Assembly: GCA_037127255.1 (NCBI GenBank)
Contig: JBANSL010000012.1
Location: 21,462,615 to 21,526,614 of the forward strand
Length of the DNA stretch: 64,000 nucleotides
Source: Persicaria tinctoria
Lineage: Eukaryota > Streptophyta > Magnoliopsida > Caryophyllales > Polygonaceae
Direction of reading: 5' to 3'
A program made the position numbers and the translations under genes. The notes under the pieces are model-generated. The model had not been told where the DNA came from and did not search any database. It worked only from the letters and a program-made list of their open reading frames with translations. Shown here one piece after another: positions 20,528 through 31,484 of the stretch; the first letter of the stretch is position 1; each line of letters opens with the position of its first letter.

Positions 20528-21240
20528 CACTATGCCAAATTACAATTCAAGCGACAGACTCTTGAATGTCCGTTGCCTGAATCCAATTCAGGCGACGGAC
20601 TTAGAGAAGTCTGTCGCTTGACTACTCGGGCCATTGAACTCAACCCAATTCATATTTAGGCAACCACAATCCATCAAAGTTCGTCGCCTGAATATAGCTT
20701 AGGCGACGAACATTTTTAGGCGATGAACAAAGAAAGGAAAATGGTCGCTTGAGAATAGGGCCCAACAACTTATATCAGATCGAACATTCAGGCAACGAAC
20801 AAAGGTGAAGATCTCGTCGCCTGAAAAAATGTCAATTTAAAACATTTATCTAGGCGACGAACATATAAAGAGGTCCGTTGCCTGAGTGTGGGGTAGGTCT
20901 ACTACATTTAACACTATACACTCAGAAGACGAACAAATGTGAAGATCTCGTCAACTAAAATAATGCCAATTTAATATATTTATTCAGGCGACTGACATAT
21001 GAAGAAGTTCGTTGTTTGAGTGTGTGGTAGGAATAAGACATTTAATACTATACACTCAAGCGACGGAGATTAAGTGTAGTCAATGTTGGTTGCCTGAACG
21101 AGGGACAAAAGAGGGTCAATCATTCAGGTGACGATATATTTTTTAATGTTCGTCGCTTGAGTTAAATTCAGGCGACGGAGATAACATATGTAGTCAATGT
21201 TGGTCACTTGAAAGAGTGACGAAATTTGGTGACAAATAGC
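20528..21240 (+). mobile_element. CACTA transposon terminus with subterminal repeats
   Basis: Begins CACTATGCCAAATT and is followed by about 20 copies, in both orientations, of a 12-14 bp motif around TCAGGCGACGGAC / GTCCGTCGCCTGA down to about 21220. CACTA (En/Spm) elements have just this: a CACTA tip plus clustered subterminal motifs bound by their transposase. The other copy of the gene fragment reads CCAGGAC|GTACT at this place, an empty site, implying a 3-bp target GAC. No transposase is present and no matching end is visible in the window. Confidence 0.8.
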
Positions 21241-22898
21241 AATTATGTAATTTATAAATCTTATAAATTATAAAATATTTTATATTTTTAAATTTAATTA
21301 TGTAATTTTAATCTTATAACTTATATTTATAATATTTTTAAACCATAATTTATAATGTTATAAATTTTAAATTAATCTTATAAGTTATATTAATTAATTA
21401 AGTAATTTAATTTATAATATTATTATATTTATAATGTTTTTATACAACCATATTCATTAGGTAATATTCATATTGTTTTTATAAAACAATATTGTACTAA
21501 ACTACTTAACTAGAATTATATTTATAATATTTTTATACGAGTTCATGTATTTGTTAATATTATATTCATATATTTTATAATCATAATGTTATAAAATCAT
21601 AACTTATAACATCATAAATTATAAATTAATTATGAAATATTTTTCGTTTGAGATTGAGATTTTGGTTGTTATATAATATACGAATTTTCATTTGAAATTG
21701 TGATTTTGGTTGTTAAATATAAGTTTTATAATAGATGTTATATATGGATTTTTATTTTTCGTCTAAGATCGAGATCGAGATTGGGATTGAGATTGAGAGT
21801 TTGGTCATTAAATATACATTTTGTCAATTGCAAATTATAATCTTATTATATTTATAATGTTTTTTATACACCCATATTGATTAGATAATGTTCATAATAT
21901 TTTTATAAAACAATACTAAACTTCTTAACTAGAGCTATATTTAAAATTCTAATTTTCATTAGAGTTTGAGACTAAGATTGATATTGAGAGTTTGCAAATT
22001 ATAATCTTGAATTTTTGCTCTTAGCTCCTAAAATGTTATTTATTTTTAAGAAGTCTAAAATAAATGTGGATTTAAAAATCCTATTTTAATATCGAGATTG
22101 AGTTAAGAAAAGCTCAGTGTAAAGTCGATGATTTTTGGACAGTTTCAGCCTAGCAACATTTTAGTAAAATGAGTCGTTCGGATAACGACATTGAGAATGA
22201 GATTGAGATTGAGATCGAAATTGAGATTGATATTGAGATTTTGGTTGTTAATATAGATTTTGTGATAGATGTTATGTATGAATTTCTAATTTACATTAGA
22301 GTTTGAGATTGAGACTAAGATTGATATTGAGAGTTTGTTAAATATATATTTTATGATCTATGTTACATAATTTTTCAATTTCCGTTTGAGATTGAGATTG
22401 CGATCAATATCGAGATGAATATTCATATTAATATCGAGATTGATATTGAGATTAACAATGAGATCTAGATCGAGATTGAGATAGAGATTAAGATTTTGGT
22501 TGATAAATATAAATTTTGTGATAGATGTTATGTATGAATTTCTAATTTATGTTAGAGTTTGAGATTGAGACTAAGATTGATATTGATAGTTTGTTAAATA
22601 TAGATTTTATGATCTATGTTACATATAAATTTTCAATTTCCGTTTGAGATTAATTGAGATTGAGATCAATATCGAGATTGATATTGAGATTGACATTGAG
22701 ATCTAGATCAAGATTGAGACTGAGATTAAGATTTTGGTTGATGAATATAAATTTTGTGATAGAGATTAAGATTTTGAGATCAATATTGAGATGGAGATTC
22801 ATATCAATATCGAGATTGATATTGAGATCAATATCGAGATGTAATTATTTTTATCTTGAAGAAGTCTAAAATAAATGTAAATGTAAAAAGCCTATTTT
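21241..22898. repeat. CACTA-internal AT-rich DNA with (GAGATT)-type minisatellite
   Basis: Blocks of GAGATTGAGATTGAGATC-like hexamers at about 21645-21810, 22180-22240, 22385-22500 and 22645-22850, set in AT-rich sequence. A larger unit of about 250 bases (TTTTGGTTGTTAAATATA … TTTCCGTTTGAGATTGAG) occurs at about 22240 and 22492, with partial copies at about 21670 and 22730. The Arg/Leu/Ser ORF at 22654-22869 is only the repeat translated. Confidence 0.7.
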
Positions 22899-23117
22899 TA
22901 TTGTAAACTAGGTAAGAAAAGGGAGGAGAATATGTGATTGTATTCAACTAATTGCTTGTGGAGTATCCACCAATACAATATATAGGAGTCATATCCAATA
23001 CAATATATAGGAGTCATATCCTTGGGCTCCAAGTATAAGATAAATCTATCTATAAAAGGCAAACTCTATCTAAGTAAAGCGTATATCTTTGTACATCCAC
23101 ATAATAATATTATAACA
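22899..23117 (-). repeat. 3' LTR of the short-LTR element
   Basis: Matches 28492-28685 with about five substitutions by eye, plus a tandem duplication of 25 bases (CCAATACAATATATAGGAGT…) near 22985-23020 absent from the partner. Confidence 0.8.
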
Positions 23118-26100
23118 CTCTTCCTTGGATGTACAATATTTATCCCACCAACTGCCTCGTTAAAAACCTAGCTAGGAAAACCCAGTGGGACAAAACCATA
23201 GCTTAGGGAAAAAGAGTGCAGCCTTCTATGTACGCTCTTATTGTTCTGCCTCATTAAAAACCTTGTCAGGAAAACCCAGTGGGATAAAACCTGATCGAAG
23301 GGAAAAAGAGTGCAGTGCGTGTATACACCCCCTGAATTCAACATCCTCCTCGAAGTCTTCTCATCCTTCTTAATGTCGCCGTCTTCATGAGCTTATGGTC
23401 GAATCTCAACATTGTCTCTGATGTGTATAAGCTGGAATGTCTTCATGATTGACTTTGACGCGCTTGACTTCCATGTATTGGTGTTGAGCTGCTTTGGATG
23501 CACAAGCATAAGGTACTTCAAGACCTAGTGTGCCTTTCATTGTTGATCTGAGGATTCTGATGTATTAAATGGTGCTTAAGTTGCCTCATCAAAAACCTTA
23601 CCTTGGAAAAACCCAGTGGGATAAAAACCAAGATTAAGGAAAAGAGTACAACTTTGTATGGTACTTCGGGACCTAATTATATGTCACCACTTTCACAAAT
23701 ATAGGTAATTCATGTGCTCTAATAAGGATATTTAACCAACTGCATATGACAGGACTTTGATAATAATGCTTCAGGCATTTTCAATCGATTATTTCCATTT
23801 ATATGGGTATGCACCTACAATGTCCTTCATTTACATTTGGATCCAAAATTATATTCACTCCTGGGGAATACATTCTAATGTAACCTTTAATAGGCTTTTG
23901 TCCAATCAATTTGGCTTTATATTTTCCTTTGTACGAATACCCACTTAAAACCAATTAATACTACACTTTTCAATGTTTGGAGCTACAGGTCCAAAAACTT
24001 CATGCTTAAATAATCCATCTTTGCATGAATTATTTCTTTCTAGAATTTGAGATACCATGTATCCTTGTGAGGGGAGTTGCCTCGTTAAAAACCTTGCTTT
24101 GGAAAAACCCAAATGGGACAAAAATCAAAGCTAAGGAAAAGAGTACAACTTTTCTCCCCCTCAATTTAGCATATAAATCACCAATTTTATAAAGGCATGG
24201 TACTTTTGGACCCTTAATATCATTTCACAATCTAATCAAAGACGAAAAGATCATTTGTCTTCATATTGTAATACATCTCTCTTTGTACACTCGAACTACA
24301 GGTCGAGATATTTTTAGAAGCTCTAGTTATTCTTATCAAGCACTTCAAGTGCAAACTTAGATATGTGCCATTAACGATAATCAAGGATCTGGTCAATTCA
24401 AGACAACTCATAATCAATTCTAACACTATCAATGTTCATGAAATCTCTTCATGAGTTTTATACCAGTGGACCTATCTCCATTGTTTGAAGTTACTACTAG
24501 AACCTCGATCTAAATCATGCTAGTACATTGGTTTACTTCTCTTCCATGCAATATATTGCTTCTTGATCTCCTTTTCCTCTCCTCCTAAATACCGAGTATT
24601 TTATCATCCGTGATAAACTCTAGGTATTTGATCATCTATGGGGACTCAATCCTCCATATACATCAACTTTCTTGATTTACAACAACTTAGTGTAATCTGG
24701 GGAGATTTCGGCATCTATACTGAACATGTCGATGCCTATACTGAACATTTAAATACCAAGCTCTCTACTAGAGATAAATTACAAGAAGGAGAATTTATTC
24801 AATTGTTGACCGAAATCGAATCAATCTCTTGATATTTATGCCTGCTTGTTAACTATTATTGACGACTCTACTAGGACGTCATTCCATGCGTTAGCATTAT
24901 CCTAAATGATAAGTAATGACTTCACTTGATCAATTTAATCATCAGCTTCTCAATGCTCATTTATCCAACATATCAATTTCATTGATAGCATTTCTATATT
25001 ACATCCATATTGCCAATATGGGTAATTAATTTATTATATGTTGGATCTTCTTTTGACATCCTCGACTAGAGGAAAACCATTGCTTCTGGCAATTATCGAC
25101 TTTCATGATCCCAATTTATCTGTCATCACTCCTTCCCTTTAGAGTGTTTTGACGCTCTTCTAGAGCCATCTTCTCATATGAATTTATTGCATGATTATAT
25201 CAATAGGCATTCGAGGACTAATTTTGATGCTCTTCTAAGATATGTATAAGGTTTAATTATGCCAATGATAGACTTTATGCAACCACTCATTAGATATTTC
25301 ATCATGAAAACTTCAGATTTTCTATATCAACAAATACCAAGCTCTAAATCATTCTAACATTTTCATGCGATGATTCATTCATAGTTTGGGAGATTACAAA
25401 TCCAAATTAGGCAAACCATCAACTTTGACTTGTTCTTCCACATTCTCCTTGATGTGGGAGTCGACTCATACATGATTATCTATAATCATTTTCAAAATTA
25501 TGACCAGTATCCTAACAACGGTCGCGCGCACCGTATCCTCTTTATGTCCTCTGCGAGAGGTAACAATATACATTGCATCTGGCAATAAAAGAGGTTGTTA
25601 TGAACCATATGTCATTTAGCTAGCTATTTATTTGAGTTCTACCATACCCAAGTAGATTAAGTACAAGATCCCAAAATAAAGAGTCTTCGGGCTCTCAAGA
25701 ATAAACTTATCAATTTCACACAATTTAACAAGGATTTGCTTCAAACTCTTCTCCCAAATCATCATTAGTTGAATAAAATTGGCATCATATATCTACCCAT
25801 AATGGTTTCTTCAAGAAACATTTCCAATGCATATACATATACATAAAATGCAAATCAAATCAAATAGATAATTAAAACATAGATTCCATGTAGCTTCAAA
25901 TAGCCAAATTATACTAATAACAAACCAAATACGACTAAGTTTGCAAAATCAAATGTGCTGGATCATCTATGCTCTTTTGTTGATAATCTTCCATATGTAG
26001 AGATAAATTTATCTACTTCAAGAGATAACTTTTATTAACACAAACAATATATATAATATAAAACCTTATATGTTTATGGCATAAAAACTCTTAACAAGTT

Positions 26101-28491
26101 GTTTCTTCTAGAAACAGTTTGAGTTTTGTGCAAAAGTAAATTAAAATATATACACCTCACAAGTAAATAACAAAAATAATCTCAATAAACAATACCAATC
26201 ACAAATTTATTTGGCCACTTCAGGTGGATATCGATCAAAATATTTATCATTTGTTTCAATAAACAATTTCATCCACAAATAGTGTAGGTTCAATAACTAT
26301 CTCAAATTTCAATTTCATGCAATTTAAGTTGTATACAAATCAACTTCATGACACATATATAATTTCCACTTCTAGTGACAAGGAATGAACAAGTTTAACC
26401 ACTTCAGGAGTTTATATTTCACCTTCTGTGAAACAAATCATATATGAAATAATTTACAAGTACAAGATGAAATCAACAATATCATCTTATTACTACAAAG
26501 ATGAGGCTAATATTTTAATCAATGCATGATGACGTTATTTATTTATCAACTTATCAATGTATCAATTCATTTAGATATCATTTATCATGTATCCGTCCAA
26601 TATATGGTCAATTTACCCAATAATCATATCTATATGCATCGTCAACCCTCAATCGTACATGATTTATCAATGATATAAATTCTCATATATCAAAATATAT
26701 TAACACTATGGCATGATGTAGGGTATAAAAACCTATATGTGCAATCAATAACGTCATTTTGCAATTAGCAAGAGGCACAAAAATCATAACTCAAGTATAT
26801 GATGTTTAGGCTTACCTGACCGCAAGTTCAATCGCATATACCAATATTAAGAAATCGGTCCAACTCCTTCGCGAGCCTTAAAGATGAGCCTAGCTAACAC
26901 AGATAGGCTCACTAGCTACCGAGTAGAGTTCAATCTTCTAAGGTTCGCCTTCTTTTACCATGATATCCTCGTGTGGATCCGTGGACAAACCACTCACATG
27001 ACACCATCCATCGCCAAATCAAAATATTAATAAATTATAATCATGATTTATTTAAAACACATATCATGTAACATAATTCTATCCATCCTTATGTATAAGC
27101 CTATAAGGTCTTAAACATTTTGAAATTCTAATTAATCAAGTAAGGAAAGTCAACGTACCTCTTAGGGATAGATAGACAAAATCCAAAGCATGTAATGCAT
27201 AAAAGATGTGTTTTTATCTACTTCAGGAGATATGTCTTTTCATCTGCTTCGGGAGATGGATGATAAAAAAATATAATATACAAACAAACAAACAAAATAG
27301 TAATCATTAATGGATGATATTTGTTGTTTCATCACTACGGGGACAAATTTTATCGATCAGATCAAGTGATTTATAATATCAATTTCTTTACTTTCATTCA
27401 CATCGAGGGATTTAATATTTTCTACTCCGGTAGACCAATTAAATTATTTATAAACAAAATAACAAATTAGAAAAACCTAATTGCACTTACCTGCACTTAC
27501 CTCCACGACGGCGCACTTCGGGATTGATATAATTTATGTATACATCCTCTTCGGGGGATGTGTTTATCTACCTCACTTGCTAAATCTCATCGCTTCTGGG
27601 AAGAAATTTTCCACTTATCGGAACCTTCATTAGGAACAAAACTTGTAACCCTGAAATTTTGGGTCTTTTCTATTATTTATCAGAAAACTACATACCCATC
27701 TGCAATTTTGATAAGTTCAGGGCGACATTCGTGAGGCCTCGGAGGAACCTCGTGCGCTAAATCAACGTCGGTCTGTACGCCGCCACGCCTCCGGTTGCTT
27801 CTACGTCGTCGTCTGCGACACCATTAACTAAGCGCTCGCAGGCGTTGGCCTCGACTGCGGAATCGAACATCGCACCCTCGACGAACTTCGAGTCGTCGAG
27901 GTTCACATCCGACTCAACGACGATTACGTTCACGATAACATACAATCGGATACAATATGAATGATGCAATATTAAGAATATGTAAAGATAAAAGCTTTAT
28001 GGAGATACTAATCAATTACCATGATATATAATATGAATGACGCAACCATAACATACAATTACAATTACAGATGAGATATATAGGTAATCAAGCACTTACT
28101 TCATGGCTTTTACGACTATAACATTAAATTAAGCCAAAAGGGATATCGAAATAGATATATAGCAATTATTAGATATATATACGGCAAACATAAGCTAATG
28201 AATATGATTAACCACTGCAAACATGAATATAATTAACTATGTAATTGACCTTTACCGAGTACTTGAAGAAGAAAAACAAGATGCCGTAATTGACTTTCAC
28301 CAAAGAAAAACTAATTCGAGAGAGACCAAATACAGTAATTAATTTCGAGAGAGTTCATAATTATGGTGAACAGAGAGTTTCGACCATGAACAATTACCGT
28401 GAATAAAGAGGGGGTGAAGCACGTACCTGATCAAAGTCAAAGAGCAAACCCTCGGATCAAAGTAAAAGAACAAACCCTCGTGCTGATAACG
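23118..28491. other. Interior of the short-LTR element, no coding region
   Basis: AT-rich, with many stops in all frames. Four copies of a box near the 3' side (see separate entry). The GC-richer part at about 27700-27970 contains a 70-codon minus-strand ORF without recognisable domain. Confidence 0.6.
23155..24150 (-). repeat. Four spaced copies of a 3'-UTR box
   Basis: Box of about 65 bases: TGCCTCRTTAAAAACCTTG … GGAAAACCCAGTGGGA … AAAGAGTGCA (+ strand), at about 23150, 23250, 23578 and 24070. Copies lie near the polypurine end of the element. I recall such boxes from the 3' regions of some plant copia elements. Confidence 0.7.
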
Positions 28492-28685
28492 TATTGTAAA
28501 CTAGGTAAGAAAAGGGGGGAGAATATGTGATTGTATTCAACTAATTGCTTGTGGAGTATCCACCAATACAATATATAGGAGTCATATCTTTGGGCTCCAA
28601 GTATAAGATAAATCTATCTATAAAAGACAAACTCTATCTAAGTAAAGTGTATATCTTTGTACATACACATAATAATATTATAACA
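28492..28685 (-). repeat. 5' LTR of the short-LTR element
   Basis: Partner of 22899-23117 and followed on the right by ATTTT, the same five bases as left of the other LTR. Confidence 0.8.
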
Positions 28686-28846
28686 ATTTTAGTAATATTT
28701 GTTTTTTTATAATTAATTAGGTAATTTAGGCAATGTTTTTTTATATATATAAAAACCATACTAAATAGTACTCCCTCCGTATCGCAATACTTGTAATTTT
28801 AAAGAGTAGTAAAGTTGTATAAAAAAACTTGTTGTTTTAGTTATAA
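28686..28846. other. CACTA body continuation and half of a Stowaway-type MITE
   Basis: 28686-28769 resembles the AT-rich CACTA interior near 21370-21450 (TAATTAATTARGTAATTTA, then a TTTTTATA…ACCATA run), so the short-LTR element is nested. From 28771 CTCCCTCCGTATCGCAATAC is a MITE terminal repeat. The MITE is cut at 28846 by the Helitron. Confidence 0.55.
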
Positions 28847-30278
28847 CTAGTGTAATACCCGTGCCTTCAAGGCACGGGAGTTTGATCCATTTTAATTTGA
28901 ACATCATTTTATATATCTATATCTATAATAGTACTATATTAATATATACTTGTTTATAACAAAAATATGTACATATAAAGTTTTTTTTGTAATTTATAAA
29001 TTAGTTGGAAAGAGATACAATACAAAATTTTAAAATGATTTAATAAGGTAAAGTAGTAATAATACTCAAACACACCACCTAATATAATTGAAATAAATAC
29101 TCCGCATATAATTATTGTCATAAGCACATGATTGTGCGAATACTCTTGAAGTTATGTAGATATACATAAATTATTCATTATTTTCATTAGAAAGATGGCT
29201 AGAAAGAGAGGGAAATTAATAGTGAAAATAAAGGTAAGATGGTAAAAATAAAAAGATCATAAAAGGTAGAAAAGTGATCTAAGAAGTCTCATCTAAGATG
29301 TAAAATAATCATTAGTAATGCTTGTAAGTCTTAAAATATTATTTATTTTTCGATAGTCATTTAAGATGTCTAAAATAAGTAAATTGTAAGAAAAAAAAAC
29401 CCAAAAACATCCCTTGATAATATCAATTAATAAGAAAAGAAACTTTTGATTGTATGAAAATAGGAAACAAATATGTTCAAAATATGAAACGTTTATTTTA
29501 AAATTTCAGCAATAATATTAACCAATAAGAAAATACCATTTGAATAAAAAAATTAAGTTTAATTGTAGGCGTGACATGTCAGCAAAATCCTAGCAGAATT
29601 AGTATTATTATTATTATTATTATTAATTAATCGATTTTTATTTTGACATTTGAATTAATTGTCTAGATATTTTTAATACGATTGTGATGAATATAATATA
29701 GGAAACAAATATTTAAACTTCCCTTAATAACATCAGTTAAAGTTGATTAAAAAATTCAACTTTAATTTACAAAGTGACACGTCAGCAAAATGCTAGCAGA
29801 ATTAGTAATATTAATAGCTTAATAGATAGATAGATTAATAATAGATAGATAGATAGATAGATATTTTTAATACAATTGTGATGAATATAATATAGGAAAC
29901 AAATATTTAAACTTCCCTTAATAACATCGATTATTAAGAAATGAAACTTTTGATTAAAAAATTCAACTTTAATTTACAGAGCGACACGTCAGCAAAATGC
30001 TAGCAGAATTAGTAATATTAATAGATAGATAGATTAATAGATAGATAGATATATTGCAATCAGAAAAAAAAATGGAAATATGTCTCAATAGTTAAGACAA
30101 TATAACCGAAAATTAAAAAAAAGGGAACGGATTCAAATCATATTTAAAATAGGAAACAAATATTTTAAAGTTTCCATAATAATATTGACCGATAAGAAAA
30201 GCTCATTTGAATAAAAAAATCAACTTTAATTGTGAGTGTGACACGTCAGCAAAATGCTAGCAGAATTAGTAATATTAA
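28847..30278 (-). mobile_element. Helitron 1 (non-autonomous) with tandem 5'-end copies
   Basis: On the minus strand the 3' end is a 10-bp-stem hairpin (28858-28878), then TATTACA, then CTAG (28850-28847), flanked by T and A as for Helitron insertion in AT. The body (to about 29400) has no Rep/helicase ORF. It is followed by several copies of the 5'-end unit GTCAGCAAAATGCTAGCAG … TTAATAGATAGATA. Confidence 0.75.
28858..28878 (-). other. Helitron 3' terminal hairpin
   Basis: Perfect 10-bp stem around a single central base, stem CCCGTGCCTT/AAGGCACGGG, 7 bases from CTAG. Confidence 0.8.
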
Positions 30279-31484
30279 CTAGTGTAATACCCGTGTCTTG
30301 AAGGCACGGGAGCTTGATCCATTTTAATTTGAACATCATTTTATATATTTATATAATACTATATTAATATATATACGTGTTTACAACAAAAATATGTATA
30401 AAGTACTTTTTTATAATTTATAAATTAGTCGGAAAGAGATACGATACAAATTTTGAACATGATTTAATAAGGTAACGTAGTAATAATACTCAAACACACC
30501 ACCTAATATAATTTGAAATAAATATATAATTATTATCATTAGCATAGATCTAATAAGTAAAATATAAGCTCCCGTACAAATATTAAAAAGTCATAAGCAC
30601 ATGATTGTGTGAATAATTTTGAAGTTATGTAGATGTACATAACTTATTCATTATTTTCATTAGAAAGATGGTTAGAAAGAGAGAGAAATAAATAGTGAAA
30701 ATAAAGGTAAGATGGTAAAAAAAAGATCCTTAAAGGTAGAAAAGTGATCTAAGAAGCCTCATCCAAGATGTAAAATAAGCATTAGTAATGTTTGTTAGTC
30801 TTATAATATTATTTATTTTTGATAGTCATTTAAGATGTCTAAAATAATTAAATTAAAAAAAAACACTTTTTTGGCTCTAATTGATTTTTATAATTAATTT
30901 TTAAAATCGAGTATTTACAAATTGATTATTACATGTTCGTTGTATGTAGACATTGATCATTACATGTTCGTTGTATGTAGACATTGTGGAGAATATTGCA
31001 ATCGGAAAAAAAAAATGGAAACATGTCTCAAAATTTACGACAATATAACCGAAAAAAATAAAAAAGGGAATTGATTCAAATCATATTTAAAAGAGGAAAC
31101 AAATATTTTAAAGTTTCCATAATAATATTGACCACTAAGAAAAAAGCTCATTTGAATAAATAATCAAACTTTAATTGTGAGCGTGACACGTCAGCAAAAT
31201 GCTAGCAGAATTAGTAATATTAATAGATAGATAGATATATTGCAATCGGAAAAAAAAAATGGAAACATGTCTCAATATTTACGAGAATATAACCGAAAAA
31301 AAATAAAAAAGGGAATGGATTCAAATCATATTTAAAAGAGGAAATAAATATTTTAAAGTTTCCATAATAATATTGACCAATAAGAAAAGCTCATTTGAAT
31401 AAAAAATTAAACTTTAATTGTGAGCGTGACACGTCAGCAAAATGCTAGCAGAATTAGCAATATTAATAGATAGATAGATATATT
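30279..31484 (-). mobile_element. Helitron 2 with 5'-end tandem units, interrupted by element T2
   Basis: CTAG at 30279-30282 and a hairpin at 30290-30310 with one G·T-type change. Body to about 30870 is colinear with Helitron 1. 5'-end units follow and resume at 41713 beyond the inserted Tekay-family element. A 30-base duplication (ATTGATCATTACATGTTCGT) occurs near 30922-30981. Confidence 0.75.

Larger units (their letters stand above)
22899..28685 (-). mobile_element. Non-autonomous LTR element with short LTRs (copia-like), nested in the CACTA body
   Basis: Direct repeats of about 0.2 kb bound 5.4 kb of interior. On the minus strand the element begins TGTTATAATATT. Next to the inner edge at 28491 the minus strand reads GTTATCAGCACGAG, a primer-site-like sequence. 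Next to the other LTR it reads CCAAGGAAGAG, a polypurine tract. With edges TATTGTAAAC … ATAACA both flanks show ATTTT, a possible 5-bp target duplication. The interior has no pol ORF on either strand. Confidence 0.7.

Noticed and set aside
22654..22869. ORF rich in Arg, Leu, Ser and Ile
   Set aside because: Direct translation of the GAGATT-type repeat.
27757..27969. 70-codon minus-strand ORF in the short-LTR element
   Set aside because: Could be a gag remnant by position, but no motif supports it.
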